Assembly (NCBI GenBank): GCA_947447825.1
Contig: CANFLL010000004.1
Location: 26,220 to 90,219 of the forward strand
DNA: 64,000 nucleotides
Origin: Chitinophagaceae bacterium
GTDB taxonomy: Bacteria; Bacteroidota; Bacteroidia; Chitinophagales; Chitinophagaceae
Direction of reading: 5' to 3'
Shown here: piece after piece, positions 25,909-34,957 of the stretch
Numbering within the stretch: position 1 is the stretch's first letter
Layout of the letters: the number at the start of each line of letters is the position of its first letter
The notes under the pieces: generated by a model
The model's database searches: none
What the model was told of the DNA's origin: nothing
What the model saw: only the letters and a program-made list of their open reading frames with translations
Translations under genes and position numbers: made by a program

Positions 25909-28008
25909 TTAATAAAACTTACTTCTATAATCTTTTATAGTTGCAGACTTACGCAAAGCATCTCCACCCCTGTAGAAAGCAGTACGTTGTTGTTGTTGCA
26001 TTGACTGTTTTAGTTGTTGTGCATCTGTTGCACTTTGTTTTGCACCAATATTTTCTACACGGATTGCATACACACCAGACTGACCATTGATTGGCTCGCT
26101 AACTTTTCCTTTTAAATCTTTATTGAATGCAGCACCAACTACTTTGTTTTCCATGCCCAAACCAGGAATAAAAGCATTTGCAAAACTTATACTATCAGCT
26201 TTCACTACTGGAGTGCCTGTGCTTTTGCTTAAAGCTTCTAGTGTGGTAGCGGTAAATTTACCTTCTATAATTTGTTTTGCTTTTTTATCATTACGAGCTA
26301 AAGTTTCTACTTGCTGGCGTAATACAGAAACATCTGGTAAACCAGCTTTATTAATACTAGTTTCGATAGCAACTACATATTTTTCACCAATTTCAAATGG
26401 CTCAGAAACATCGCCTTTACTATGTTCATAAACCCATCTTACTAATTGACGTGCTTGCCCTAAAGCATTAACATAACTGTCGTTCTCCTTAATTTCAGCA
26501 GCAGGCAAAGCCAATTTTTTTAATTTTTTAGCATTGTCTTGAAAATCTTGTAAAGTCTTATTAGTTGCAGAAAATTCAGCAGCGGCAGTACTTGCAGCAG
26601 AAACTGTTTCAGAACTTGCTATAATAGGTTTAGCCAAATAAGCAATCTTATAAGCAGTCTGAGGATTCTTTTGTCCCAATACTTCTATATAATGATATCC
26701 ATATTCTGTTTTTACTACGCCCTTACTACCAACTGGTTTATCGAAAGCAAAATCATTGAAAGTACCTACCATTTGTCCTTGAGGAAAGAAATCGTAAACA
26801 CCACCTTTGTCTTTACTGCCTGGATCGTCAGAATATTTCTTACAAAGCTCTTCGAAATTTGCACCAGCCTTAATAGCAGTTTCTATACTATCAGCCAATT
26901 TCTTTCCTGTGCTATCTTCTTTAATTTGTTGACCACTTTTTGGATCCATAGTAGCTATCAAGATATGACGAACCTTAGCACTATCAGGCCACTGTTTTGT
27001 TCCAATCAATTTAGCAATAACAAAATTGTTTCCATCAAGATAAGGACCAAAAGTTTGTCCGGCAGCTAATTTAAACAGTGTATCTTTTTTAGCAGACTCC
27101 ACTTTTGTTTTAGAAAAATAACTTTCTTTATAAGGAGTTTCAGTACCTACTTTACCTAAATAAGCTTTTTCATCTTTTGTGGCAGCAAAGTCAGCTTTCA
27201 ATCCATCTAATTGACTCAAAACAGCTGCACTATCAGCACCACTTGGTGTTGCATCAAAAGGAACATAAGTGATACCTCTCGTTTCTTCGTCCTTATCATA
27301 TTCTTTATGATGCTTTTGGGCGTAAGCCATAATTTCATCATCAGATACTTTAATAGTAGAATCTACAATAGTTCCATAAGGAACAGCCACATAACTAATA
27401 GTAGAGATAGCATTATTGTCGGCTTGTGATTTTTCTATTAACCATTTAGGAATGTAAACAGACTGTTGCAACAAATCATTGTATTTGCTACGAAGTTTTT
27501 GCTGAATAGTTGGTTTCAGGTATGCTTCGTTAATCATTTCAATTTGTTCAGCGTTCTTGCTCTTTTTTACTTGAGCAATAATTTGCTTTGCCTTGTTAAC
27601 ATCAAACACACCTGTTTTTTCATCAGTAAATTCTCTTTTTAATGGAGACTGTTGAGGATCGAACAAAATATCTGATAATTCTTTATCACTTACTACCAAG
27701 CCAAGTTTATCATACTCTTGCTCGTTAATAATTCTTTCTACTTCCTGATTCCAAACATTTGGAATCAATTGTTCACGATTACCAGCTTGCTGACCATACA
27801 TTTTTTGCATCATGCTCAACTTGGCTTCAAAATCGACTCTTTCTATCGATACACCATTTATCTTACCTAATGTAGTAGTATTAGTAAAAATACCACCTCT
27901 TCCTCCACCGAGTGCCCTATCCTGAAGAATAAAAGAAATTAAGGCAATAGCAATTAGCCCAAACATTATCCAGGCTCCTTTGTCACGAATTTTTTGAATA
28001 ACAGACAT
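25909..28008 (-). CDS. PpiD/SurA-like periplasmic peptidyl-prolyl isomerase
   Basis: 699 residues. One N-terminal membrane anchor (WIMFGLIAIALISFILQ), then a SurA-N-like chaperone domain (INGVSIERVDFEAKLSMMQ, residues about 45-200). A parvulin domain follows at about 335-450 (RHILIATMDPKSGQQ, AGANFEELCKKYSDDPGSKDKGGVYDFFPQGQMV, VKTEYGYHYIEVLG), then a second degenerate region. It should help fold outer-membrane proteins as they cross the periplasm. The divergent upstream gap is AT-rich. Confidence 0.92.
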   Translation of the reverse strand: MSVIQKIRDKGAWIMFGLIAIALISFILQDRALGGGRGGIFTNTTTLGKINGVSIERVDFEAKLSMMQKMYGQQAGNREQLIPNVWNQEVERIINEQEYDKLGLVVSDKELSDILFDPQQSPLKREFTDEKTGVFDVNKAKQIIAQVKKSKNAEQIEMINEAYLKPTIQQKLRSKYNDLLQQSVYIPKWLIEKSQADNNAISTISYVAVPYGTIVDSTIKVSDDEIMAYAQKHHKEYDKDEETRGITYVPFDATPSGADSAAVLSQLDGLKADFAATKDEKAYLGKVGTETPYKESYFSKTKVESAKKDTLFKLAAGQTFGPYLDGNNFVIAKLIGTKQWPDSAKVRHILIATMDPKSGQQIKEDSTGKKLADSIETAIKAGANFEELCKKYSDDPGSKDKGGVYDFFPQGQMVGTFNDFAFDKPVGSKGVVKTEYGYHYIEVLGQKNPQTAYKIAYLAKPIIASSETVSAASTAAAEFSATNKTLQDFQDNAKKLKKLALPAAEIKENDSYVNALGQARQLVRWVYEHSKGDVSEPFEIGEKYVVAIETSINKAGLPDVSVLRQQVETLARNDKKAKQIIEGKFTATTLEALSKSTGTPVVKADSISFANAFIPGLGMENKVVGAAFNKDLKGKVSEPINGQSGVYAIRVENIGAKQSATDAQQLKQSMQQQQRTAFYRGGDALRKSATIKDYRSKFY

Positions 28009-28590
28009 AATAGAAAAATATTAATAAAAATTTTTGGATGGCAAAAATAGGGGGAATATATGTTTGAAACATATTGTGGAAAAATGCTTCAAACTCAATA
28101 GGCACCTACTGTTTATTATGTTAACAAAAACTACACACTATTTTATCTTTTAATGAGAATGAAAAATCAATAAAATCCAAAAAAACTATTCCCCATCTAC
28201 CCTGTTAATAACCTAAATTTTAGGGGGATAACCTCTCTTTTTTCCTTTTTAAAAGGGGATAGTTATAGAACAAATACCTCAAAAAAATCTACCAAAAAGC
28301 TTATGTAGCAAATTTTTATCCTTTCTTATCCATGTTAAACCAATATTAATTTCGTGTTAACTACTAAATGTTATTATTGCGTTTAACAACCTATCTTTCT
28401 GTTCAAAAACTATTAAAACCCTTACTGATAAAGGATTTTATTTTGTGCATTAAATGTTAGAACACGTGGATAAGCCCTAGTTTATTAACTTCGCTGCTTG
28501 TGTACAACTTAGTTTTCCCGATATCCACAGCCGTAATAGTAGTATTGGGTTATATAAATAATGTATTATTAAAAGTATATTACAAGAGTT
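28009..28590. other. AT-rich gap with DnaA-box-like words; oriC candidate
   Basis: 582 bases with no gene, between divergent genes. DnaA-box-like nonamers with one mismatch to TTATNCACA: TTTTCCACA (28075-28083, minus), TTATCCACG (28465-28473, minus), TTGTACACA (28499-28507, minus) and ATATCCACA (28521-28529, plus). Three fall within 65 bases. The position about 6 kb from the parS pair makes an origin possible, but no perfect box and no DUE motif were established. Confidence 0.35.
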
Positions 28591-29598
28591 ATGAACATTG
28601 AAATAGCAAAAGAAAAAATTTTAGAAAATGGATTCCTTAATCTCGAACTAGATCCTTCTTTGGATTTATTTGCTGAGATAGAAAAATTGAAAAAAGAAAA
28701 AAATGCAATAATTCTTGCACACTTCTATCAGGAACCCGACATTCAGGATATTGCAGATTATATTGGGGATAGCCTCGGACTCGCACAAAAGGCACAAAGC
28801 ACCAATGCGGATATGATTATTTTTGCCGGTGTACATTTCATGGCAGAGACGGCAAAAATTCTGAATCCTTCAAAAAAGGTTCTATTGCCCGATTTAAACG
28901 CTGGATGTTCTTTGGCAGATTCTGCACCAAAAGATTTGTTTAAAGCCTTTAAAGAGAAGCACAGCGACCATTTGGTAATATCCTACATCAATTGCTCGGC
29001 AGATATTAAAGCCCTCAGCGATATTATCTGTACCAGTAGCAATGCAGAGGCTATTATTAACAGTGTTTCACCAGATCAGCCCATCATTTTTGCGCCCGAT
29101 AAAAACTTGGGTGCATGGCTCAATAAAAAGACGGGCAGAAATATGTTGTTATGGAATGGTGCCTGTATGGTTCATGAGATTTTTAGTTTAGAAAAGATAA
29201 CCAAGCTAAAGATTCGTCATCCCGAAGCACTAGTATTGGCGCATCCAGAATGTGAGGATGCAATATTGAGAATTTCAGACTTTGTAGGAAGTACCACACA
29301 GATACTAAAATATGCGGTTACTTCTAGTTGTAACACTTTTATTGTGGCTACAGAAACGGGTATTCTGCATCAAATGCAAAAAGATGCCCCAAATAAGACG
29401 TTTATTCCTGCTCCCCCTACCAATAATTGTGCTTGCAACGATTGTCCGCACATGAAGCTAAATACGCTAGAAAAACTATACTTGTGTATGAAGTATGAAC
29501 TCCCCGAAATTACAATGGATGAAAACCTGCGTATTGCCTCTAAAAAACCGATTGATAGAATGTTGGATATTAGTAGGACTGCGGGACTGATTGGATAA
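28591..29598 (+). CDS. nadA: Quinolinate synthase A
   Basis: 335 residues. Conserved parts are [59 protein letters not shown] with a cluster-ligand Cys, [22 protein letters not shown] with the second Cys, and [22 protein letters not shown] with the last Cys. These make up the [4Fe-4S] enzyme that condenses iminoaspartate with DHAP to quinolinate for NAD synthesis. nadD lies 5.6 kb away, but nadB and nadC are not in the window. Confidence 0.96.
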   Translation: MNIEIAKEKILENGFLNLELDPSLDLFAEIEKLKKEKNAIILAHFYQEPDIQDIADYIGDSLGLAQKAQSTNADMIIFAGVHFMAETAKILNPSKKVLLPDLNAGCSLADSAPKDLFKAFKEKHSDHLVISYINCSADIKALSDIICTSSNAEAIINSVSPDQPIIFAPDKNLGAWLNKKTGRNMLLWNGACMVHEIFSLEKITKLKIRHPEALVLAHPECEDAILRISDFVGSTTQILKYAVTSSCNTFIVATETGILHQMQKDAPNKTFIPAPPTNNCACNDCPHMKLNTLEKLYLCMKYELPEITMDENLRIASKKPIDRMLDISRTAGLIG

Positions 29599-29621
29599 AT
29601 AAAATAAAACATTAGATAAAT

Positions 29622-29662
29622 AAAAAACCTCTTTTTTCCTGTAAGGGAAAAAAGAGGTTTTT
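29622..29662. terminator. Bidirectional terminator after nadA
   Basis: AAAAACCTCTTTTTTCC and GGGAAAAAAGAGGTTTTT form a long stem with a short loop between two convergent genes. T tracts occur on both strands. Confidence 0.93.
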
Positions 29663-29682
29663 CTTATAAAAAGAATATATTT

Positions 29683-30240
29683 TTAGAAAGCTTCTTTATT
29701 TTCAGTTTTTGGTTTAGCATTGTTTATTCCAGCCATAAATTTTAGTGCCTTCAATAATCGTTGTTCAATATTATCTTCTTTAGTAAATTCTGTACCAGAT
29801 ACAAACCAAATTTTTGTGCGTACATGGTCTATATAATATGGACTCTGTGGCTCGTTTGTTTTGCTGTTAATTTGCCTAAGTATAACCTTGTTTTTATAAG
29901 TTTTAAAATCATAAACATCATTACTTCCCGACATATTGCTTACATCTGTTAAATCGCTAATTTTAAAAGTGTAAACGTTAGTAATATTTTTGCCACCTGT
30001 TAATACACGTGTTTCTTGTATTTTAACCGTATCGCCCCCATAGTAAAAGGTTTTATACTTAATAGATGACTCCGTTGCTCCCTTTGATTGCGGCTTGTAC
30101 GTTGCTTCAGTACCACCGTATTTTTCAATTTTCTGTCTAATCCAATCTTTAGTACTTTGTTCAGTTTGGGCGTTTACATTTAGAGATAGCACCATCAGCG
30201 ATACTCCTGCTACAAGTTGCGAAATTTTTTTTGTTATCAT
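29683..30240 (-). CDS. Exported protein of unknown function
   Basis: 185 residues from the ATG at 30240 (MITKKISQLVAGVSLMVLSLNVNAQ, a signal peptide). The longer in-frame start at 30327 would put 29 residues in front of it and is unlikely. The mature part is beta-rich (YKTFYYGGDTVKIQETRVL, TNVYTFKISDLTDV, IDHVRTKIWFVSGTEF) and I do not recognise a family. Convergent with nadA and sharing its terminator. Confidence 0.7.
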   Translation of the reverse strand: MITKKISQLVAGVSLMVLSLNVNAQTEQSTKDWIRQKIEKYGGTEATYKPQSKGATESSIKYKTFYYGGDTVKIQETRVLTGGKNITNVYTFKISDLTDVSNMSGSNDVYDFKTYKNKVILRQINSKTNEPQSPYYIDHVRTKIWFVSGTEFTKEDNIEQRLLKALKFMAGINNAKPKTENKEAF

Positions 30241-30582
30241 TGTTGTTATTGTTTTAAGTGAGAAAATTTTAATGAAAAATGTGTAGTAATAAGTATAAAT
30301 TATAGATAAATCAATACAATAATTCATACTAAACTACACAAAGAACCTTTACTTCTCAAAAATAGGGAGATTTTGTATAAAAAATTTAATATTAAAACAA
30401 AAAGAATCCCTAAATAAGGTAGAAATATCAAATGGTAATATAAATATGACCGTATACTAATATTTCAAGGTATTTGGGAGACTGGACTATTAGGAAAATA
30501 GGAAATTTGAATAGGCTATTGATAGTTGTTAGATATAAATTTTCAAGCCTTTTAACCTCTAAAAATAATACCTATCATCTAG
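30241..30582. other. AT-rich intergenic gap
   Basis: No gene, repeat or clear hairpin was seen. The right part is the 3' side of fibronectin-like paralogue 2, which lacks the terminator found after paralogue 1. Confidence 0.4.
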
Positions 30583-31203
30583 TTAGTTCGCAGCTCTCGT
30601 TATTGGTGCGCAATAGTTTCTTCTTCTATCAGATCCACGAGCTGCCATTTTAAATACATAAGGAACAAAGCTTGGTAAATTTTCTATTTCTATGGAATGA
30701 CTGGTAGATGTTTCAGAAATCCACACACTTGTAGCTATTGCTGGATAAGCGGTGTACAATACTTCATAGAAACCAGCTTTTGGCATAGGATTGCAACTGC
30801 ACAACACTTTATTACTTGCTTCTTGTGTTACTACTTTAAAATTAGTTACTACTGCAAATACCCCAATTTTAGCTTTAGAACCTGCTGTGTGCATTCCTGA
30901 TGATAATATCTTGGTTTCATCACCACCACTTGTAAGTTGAATGTACGCACCCAATACGTGCATTTGCCCTTCTATAACAGCCCTTTTATCATTCTTATCA
31001 GAAGTGTCTGTTGGTGTTCCATCTTTAGCCTTTGCCACAGCAGTCTGAAACAATATACGCTCAGTAGTTATTGCTGCAACTGCGGGCGATGGTGTTGGAA
31101 AGCTTGAGTTGGGTGAAAGATGCGTCTCAATACTTTGCACTTCAGTTATTAATCCATCGTCAGTGTAAACGTCTCTTGAATAATCAACCAGTACTTGTGA
31201 CAT
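30583..31203 (-). CDS. Fibronectin-III-like small protein, paralogue 2
   Basis: 206 residues, no signal peptide. It aligns over its full length with the protein at 5059-5682: MSQVLVDYSRDVYTDDG, TPSPAVAAITTERILFQ, AYIQLTSGGDETKILSSGMHTAGSKAKIG, and SIEIENLPSFVPYVFKMAARGSDRRRNYCAPITRAAN. The end is nearly identical in both copies, so the C-terminal domain is under strong constraint. Function unknown. Like its paralogue it has a conserved leader block and a 21-bp-period array upstream, but with a completely different array core. Confidence 0.75.
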   Translation of the reverse strand: MSQVLVDYSRDVYTDDGLITEVQSIETHLSPNSSFPTPSPAVAAITTERILFQTAVAKAKDGTPTDTSDKNDKRAVIEGQMHVLGAYIQLTSGGDETKILSSGMHTAGSKAKIGVFAVVTNFKVVTQEASNKVLCSCNPMPKAGFYEVLYTAYPAIATSVWISETSTSHSIEIENLPSFVPYVFKMAARGSDRRRNYCAPITRAAN

Positions 31204-31222
31204 GACATTAATGATTTAATAA

Positions 31223-31257
31223 ATGAAAAATAATCGGTTGAAAGTAGTCTTATTGTA
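31223..31257 (-). promoter_or_regulatory. Conserved leader block of fibronectin-like paralogue 2
   Basis: This block of 35 bases starts 20 bases upstream of the start codon and is nearly identical to 5703-5736. The shared minus-strand core is TACAATAAGACTACTTTCAA. Sequences on both sides are unrelated between the two loci, so the block itself has been conserved. It may be the promoter. Confidence 0.5.
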
Positions 31258-31334
31258 TCTAGCAATACTAGTTAGTTTACCAGAACAGGCATTTCAGACG
31301 TAAAATGGTTATAATAATCACCAATATTATCAAT

Positions 31335-31523
31335 ATCTGTATCAAGATTATCATAATCGGTATACCGATGGAAACAATCTGTATAAAGATTGCCATCATC
31401 TGTATACAGATAGTCACCATATTCATACAGATGATGGCAATCGGTTGAAAGATATTGATGATATTGATACCGATTATCGCCATCGGTATGAAGATATCCA
31501 TAATCGGTAAGCCGATATTGGCT
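31335..31523. repeat. 21-bp phased array D (14-base dyad plus 7), 9 units
   Basis: Nine units start at 31335, 31356, 31377, 31398, 31419, 31440, 31461, 31482 and 31503. Each holds a 14-base dyad followed by 7 variable bases. Clear dyads are ATCGGTATACCGAT (31356) and ATCTGTATACAGAT (31398); others are imperfect (ATCGGTATGAAGAT, ATATTGATACCGAT). Weak extra units may exist to the left. The array is upstream of fibronectin-like paralogue 2. Confidence 0.95.
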
Positions 31524-31715
31524 TTAGTTATTGATTGGATAATAAAAGATGACTTTATATTTTATTATCCATAGAAGAGGAAGGAAAAAGGTTTAAAAAT
31601 ATTTAAGTATATGATTATCAATAAATTAATATCAAATAAAGGTTATTGTACAGTTTATTTAATAGTTGTAATGTTTAGATAGATTAGCAGATATGGAAAG
31701 ATTATGTTTGATAAT

Positions 31716-31747
31716 AAAAAAGCATTCAATCATTTGAGTGCTTTTTT
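31716..31747 (-). terminator. Intrinsic terminator of the small two-gene unit
   Basis: AAAAAAGCA and TGCTTTTTT, with TCAA/TTGA extending the stem, form a hairpin with a T tract on the minus strand 19 bases after the stop at 31766. Confidence 0.85.
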
Positions 31748-31765
31748 ATTAATACGAAGAGACAC

Positions 31766-32104
31766 TTATTTATCAGATTTTACTTTATTAGAACCAAAGT
31801 ATAAACCTAAAACTAGGGATACAATGGAGTTAAGAATAACTTTAGAGTATTCCCAAACGTCTTTAACACCAGAATTATCAGTACAATCGTTACTGTAGAA
31901 TACCCTTAATAATGCGAGACCAACATAAATAAAAGCAGCAATTCCTAAAACCCAAGCTGCTAAAACATAAATATCATATGAATTAACATCTGTTTTATCG
32001 TCTTTCCTGAAGACAGAAAATTTGGAAGTAGAAGATGATGGATTATTTGTGACATCACCAAAGTTTATTGGTTCATCAGGTACTGTAGATTTTGTATCTG
32101 CCAT
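31766..32104 (-). CDS. Small membrane protein of unknown function
   Basis: 112 residues. A polar N-terminal part (about 1-42) is followed by two membrane segments: YVLAAWVLGIAAFIYVGLALL (about 46-66) and VILNSIVSLVLGLYFGS (about 88-104). The loop carries NDCTDNSGVKDVWEYSK. I do not recognise the family. Its start is 2 bases after the stop of the preceding 74-residue gene, so the two are coupled. Confidence 0.6.
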   Translation of the reverse strand: MADTKSTVPDEPINFGDVTNNPSSSTSKFSVFRKDDKTDVNSYDIYVLAAWVLGIAAFIYVGLALLRVFYSNDCTDNSGVKDVWEYSKVILNSIVSLVLGLYFGSNKVKSDK

Positions 32105-32106
32105 TT

Positions 32107-32331
32107 TTATATTTTTATATTATCGTTAAGTTTAAGTAGTTGTTTAGAACCATCCTTATTTTCTATATAGATTTTACCACCATTTTGAATAGTTTTGATA
32201 AGTTCATCTGTTAACTCTAAAGATGTTACAATTAATTGTGCTCCACTTGTTGCTCCAGTGATTGCTGTCATATTATTTATTAATTGAACTGTTTCTGGTT
32301 TTAGTGTCATTTCAACTCTTTGACTTTCCAT
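32107..32331 (-). CDS. Small soluble protein of unknown function
   Basis: 74 residues without signal peptide or membrane segment: MESQRVEMTLKPETVQLINN, then SLELTDELIKTIQNGGKIYIENKDGS. The beginning is amphipathic helical and the end beta-like. No family is recognised. It is the first gene of a two-gene unit with the small membrane protein downstream, and lies 52 bases after the mnmG stop codon. Confidence 0.6.
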   Translation of the reverse strand: MESQRVEMTLKPETVQLINNMTAITGATSGAQLIVTSLELTDELIKTIQNGGKIYIENKDGSKQLLKLNDNIKI

Positions 32332-32383
32332 AATTTTTAATTTAGTAATGTCAAAAATAGCAATATTTTTCTAATCTATTCCA

Positions 32384-34252
32384 TCATCTTCCCATAAACA
32401 CCATCAATATCTGGATATCGCTTGGGCTTACACCACTAATTCTGCTTGCTTGACCAAGCGTACGTGGCCTAACCTTCTTAAATTTTTGTTTCGCTTCACT
32501 AGAAATGGCTGTTAGTTTTTCAAAATCAAATGTATCTGGTATAACTAATTTTTCTAAATGACTCACTTTTTCTACCAAGTCTTCTTCTTTACGTATATAA
32601 GTTTCGTATTTAACCTGAATTTCCGCTTGTTCAAGGCTATCTTGATCATAGTCTTCTAATGAAGCAGCCAACGTAGGAATGGCTTGTAGCATACCATCTA
32701 GGGTTACATTAGGGCGAAGTATAATTTTAGAAGCCTTTTGTTTATCCTCAATAATAGAAGACTCTATTGTTTCGAAATAAGGGTTTATATCTTCTGGTTC
32801 TACATTATATACACTCAGTATCTTCTTTATTTCAGCTACGTTCTTCTGTTTACTTTCTACCTTATCCAATCGTTCCTGCGAAGCTAATCCTATCTTATTA
32901 CTCAAAGCAGTAAGGCGTATGTCAGCATTATCTTGTCTTAACAACGTACGAAATTCTGCTCTGCTGGTAAACATTCGGTAAGGTTCATCAGTACCCTTGC
33001 TTATCAAATCGTCTATCAAAACACCAATATAGGCTTCGTTTCTTTTAATAATAAATGGTTCTTCTTCCTTCACGGCAAGATGCGCGTTAATACCAGCCAT
33101 TAAGCCCTGACAAGCTGCTTCTTCATAACCAGTAGTACCATTTATCTGCCCAGCAAAGAATAGGTTCTTTATAAGCTTCGTTTCCAATGTATGGGTTAAT
33201 TGAGTTGGCTGAAAGAAGTCGTACTCAATTGCATAACCAGGACGGAAGAATTTACAGTTTTCAAAACCAGGTACTTTACGCAAAGCTTTTACCTGAACAT
33301 CTTCTGGAAGAGAGGTAGAAAAACCATTTACATATATCTCAACTGTGTTCCAACCTTCTGGTTCTACAAATATTTGGTGACGTTCCTTATCTGCAAACCT
33401 ATTTATTTTATCCTCTACACTTGGGCAATAGCGAGGACCGCGGCCTTCTATCCTTCCTTGAAACATAGGGCTTCTATCAAAACCAGTCTTCAATAACTCA
33501 TGTACTTCCTTATTTGTGTAAGTTATATGGCAGCTACGTTGTTGTTCTGGTTTAATTAAAGGAAGGTCTAAATAAGAGAATCCTGTTATCACATCATCCC
33601 CTTTCTGCTCTTCCATCTTGCTATAATCAAGACTCCTACTATCTACCCTTGGTGGAGTTCCTGTTTTTAGTCTATCTGCTTCAAAGCCATATTCTACTAA
33701 TTGTTCAGTAATTCCTGTTGCAGCCTTCTCACCCACTCTACCACCGCCTAATTGTTTTTCACCAATATGAATAATACCATTCAGGAAGGTTCCACTGGTT
33801 ATAATCACACTTTTAGCTTTAATCTTATTCCCTAAACCTGTTATTACACCACACACCTTTCCATTTTCTATTATTAGAGAACTAACCATATCCTGATAAA
33901 AATCTAGGTTATTGGTATGTTCTAGCATTTCTCTCCATTTTGCAGCAAATAGCATCCTATCATTCTGTGTTCTAGGGCTCCACATGGCAGGTCCTTTACT
34001 TTTATTAAGCATACGGAACTGAATCATTGTCAGGTCTGTAACTATGCCGCTATATCCTCCTATTGCATCTATTTCTCGCACTATTTGTCCTTTAGCAATA
34101 CCACCCATTGCTGGGTTGCAACTCATCTGACCAATGGTTTGCATATTCATTGTAATCATCAAAGTTTTACTACCCATATTAGCAGCGGCAGCGGCAGCTT
34201 CAGAACCTGCATGACCTGCACCAACTACTATAACATCATATTCTTGAAACAT
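32384..34252 (-). CDS. mnmG: tRNA uridine 5-carboxymethylaminomethyl modification enzyme, FAD subunit
   Basis: 622 residues, full length. The FAD-binding start is YDVIVVGAGHAGSEAAAAAANMG; SCNPAMGGIAKGQIVREIDAIGG is the MnmG signature, and GRIEGRGPRYCPSVEDKINRF and LFFAGQINGTTGYEEAACQGLMAGINAH follow. With MnmE it installs cmnm groups at U34 of certain tRNAs. mnmG often lies near the replication origin; here two parS sites lie within 165 bases upstream of its start. Confidence 0.97.
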   Translation of the reverse strand: MFQEYDVIVVGAGHAGSEAAAAAANMGSKTLMITMNMQTIGQMSCNPAMGGIAKGQIVREIDAIGGYSGIVTDLTMIQFRMLNKSKGPAMWSPRTQNDRMLFAAKWREMLEHTNNLDFYQDMVSSLIIENGKVCGVITGLGNKIKAKSVIITSGTFLNGIIHIGEKQLGGGRVGEKAATGITEQLVEYGFEADRLKTGTPPRVDSRSLDYSKMEEQKGDDVITGFSYLDLPLIKPEQQRSCHITYTNKEVHELLKTGFDRSPMFQGRIEGRGPRYCPSVEDKINRFADKERHQIFVEPEGWNTVEIYVNGFSTSLPEDVQVKALRKVPGFENCKFFRPGYAIEYDFFQPTQLTHTLETKLIKNLFFAGQINGTTGYEEAACQGLMAGINAHLAVKEEEPFIIKRNEAYIGVLIDDLISKGTDEPYRMFTSRAEFRTLLRQDNADIRLTALSNKIGLASQERLDKVESKQKNVAEIKKILSVYNVEPEDINPYFETIESSIIEDKQKASKIILRPNVTLDGMLQAIPTLAASLEDYDQDSLEQAEIQVKYETYIRKEEDLVEKVSHLEKLVIPDTFDFEKLTAISSEAKQKFKKVRPRTLGQASRISGVSPSDIQILMVFMGR

Positions 34253-34320
34253 TCTTTATTCTATTATTAGCTTACAAAGATAATCTTGCAGCCAATGATA
34301 CACTTATGTTTTTCTAAATT

Positions 34321-34336
34321 CGTTCCACGTGGAACA
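34321..34336. promoter_or_regulatory. parS site 1 (CGTTCCACGTGGAACA)
   Basis: The inner 14 bases GTTCCACGTGGAAC are a perfect palindrome, differing from the universal parS consensus TGTTNCACGTGAAACA at two positions. ParB loads at such sites to organise and segregate the origin region. Confidence 0.85.
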
Positions 34337-34364
34337 TTTAGTATTAATGTTAGGGGTCGAATAA

Positions 34365-34398
34365 TTTGTAGGGACTGAAAATTTTCAGCCCCTACAAA
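34365..34398. repeat. Nearly perfect palindrome between the parS sites
   Basis: 34 bases with arms TTTGTAGGGACTGAAAA and TTTTCAGCCCCTACAAA, one mismatched pair. It directly touches parS site 2. Similar TGTAGGGGCTGAAAA palindromes are dispersed in other Bacteroidota. Confidence 0.85.
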
Positions 34399-34414
34399 TG
34401 TTTCACGTGGAACA
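34399..34414. promoter_or_regulatory. parS site 2 (TGTTTCACGTGGAACA)
   Basis: One mismatch to the consensus TGTTNCACGTGAAACA. Lies 63 bases from site 1 and five bases from the ybeY stop codon. Confidence 0.88.
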
Positions 34415-34418
34415 TTTT

Positions 34419-34847
34419 TTAAAGAGATAAATATTGATTAATGTAGTAATCCTCTTTTTCTCTCATTAACTTAATATCCCCTTTTTTTTTATCTAAGTAA
34501 CCACATAAATGAAGGCTTCCATGAAATATTACCCTAAGATTTTCTTCTAATACAGATGTTTTATGGGTAGCTGAATTATCCTTAACTCTATCTAGGCTAA
34601 TATAAATTTCTCCAATAACAGGATTACCCTCTTCTGCTAACGAAAAGGTAATTATATCGGTGTAATAATCATGATTTAGATGGTCTTTATTAATTTGAAG
34701 AAGGTAATCATCTGAGCAGAATATATAGTTCAGCTCATCCAATTCAGTATTTTCTTGTTCAAATAGAGAAATAATAAAATTTTTAAGTTTGTTTTTATCG
34801 GTTAGAGATAGCTTTCTATCCGCATAATTAAATTTTACGCTTGCCAT
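34419..34847 (-). CDS. ybeY: Endoribonuclease YbeY (rRNA maturation factor)
   Basis: 142 residues. The metal-binding region is FHGSLHLCGYLDKKKGDIKLMREKEDYY. Two His of the usual HxxxHxxxxxH are present, and the third position is Asp (HGSLHLCGYLD), which as far as I recall is the normal Bacteroidota form rather than damage. LNKDHLNHDYYTDIITFSL and GEIYISLDRV are also conserved. It acts in 16S rRNA 3'-end maturation and ribosome quality control. It lies upstream of mnmG on the same strand, with the parS pair between. Confidence 0.93.
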   Translation of the reverse strand: MASVKFNYADRKLSLTDKNKLKNFIISLFEQENTELDELNYIFCSDDYLLQINKDHLNHDYYTDIITFSLAEEGNPVIGEIYISLDRVKDNSATHKTSVLEENLRVIFHGSLHLCGYLDKKKGDIKLMREKEDYYINQYLSL

Positions 34848-34957
34848 AATTAGTATTTACTTTTGCAACTTCAAAAATCGTAATAAAAGAGAGACTACAC
34901 CGGTTTATTTTTGCTACAGAAAAACTATGGATAGTATTTTCTTAATAAAGAATTGAA

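Noticed and set aside
31277..31501. Isoleucine-rich ORF on the minus strand in array D
   Set aside because: It is a reading of the phased repeat and has no homology.
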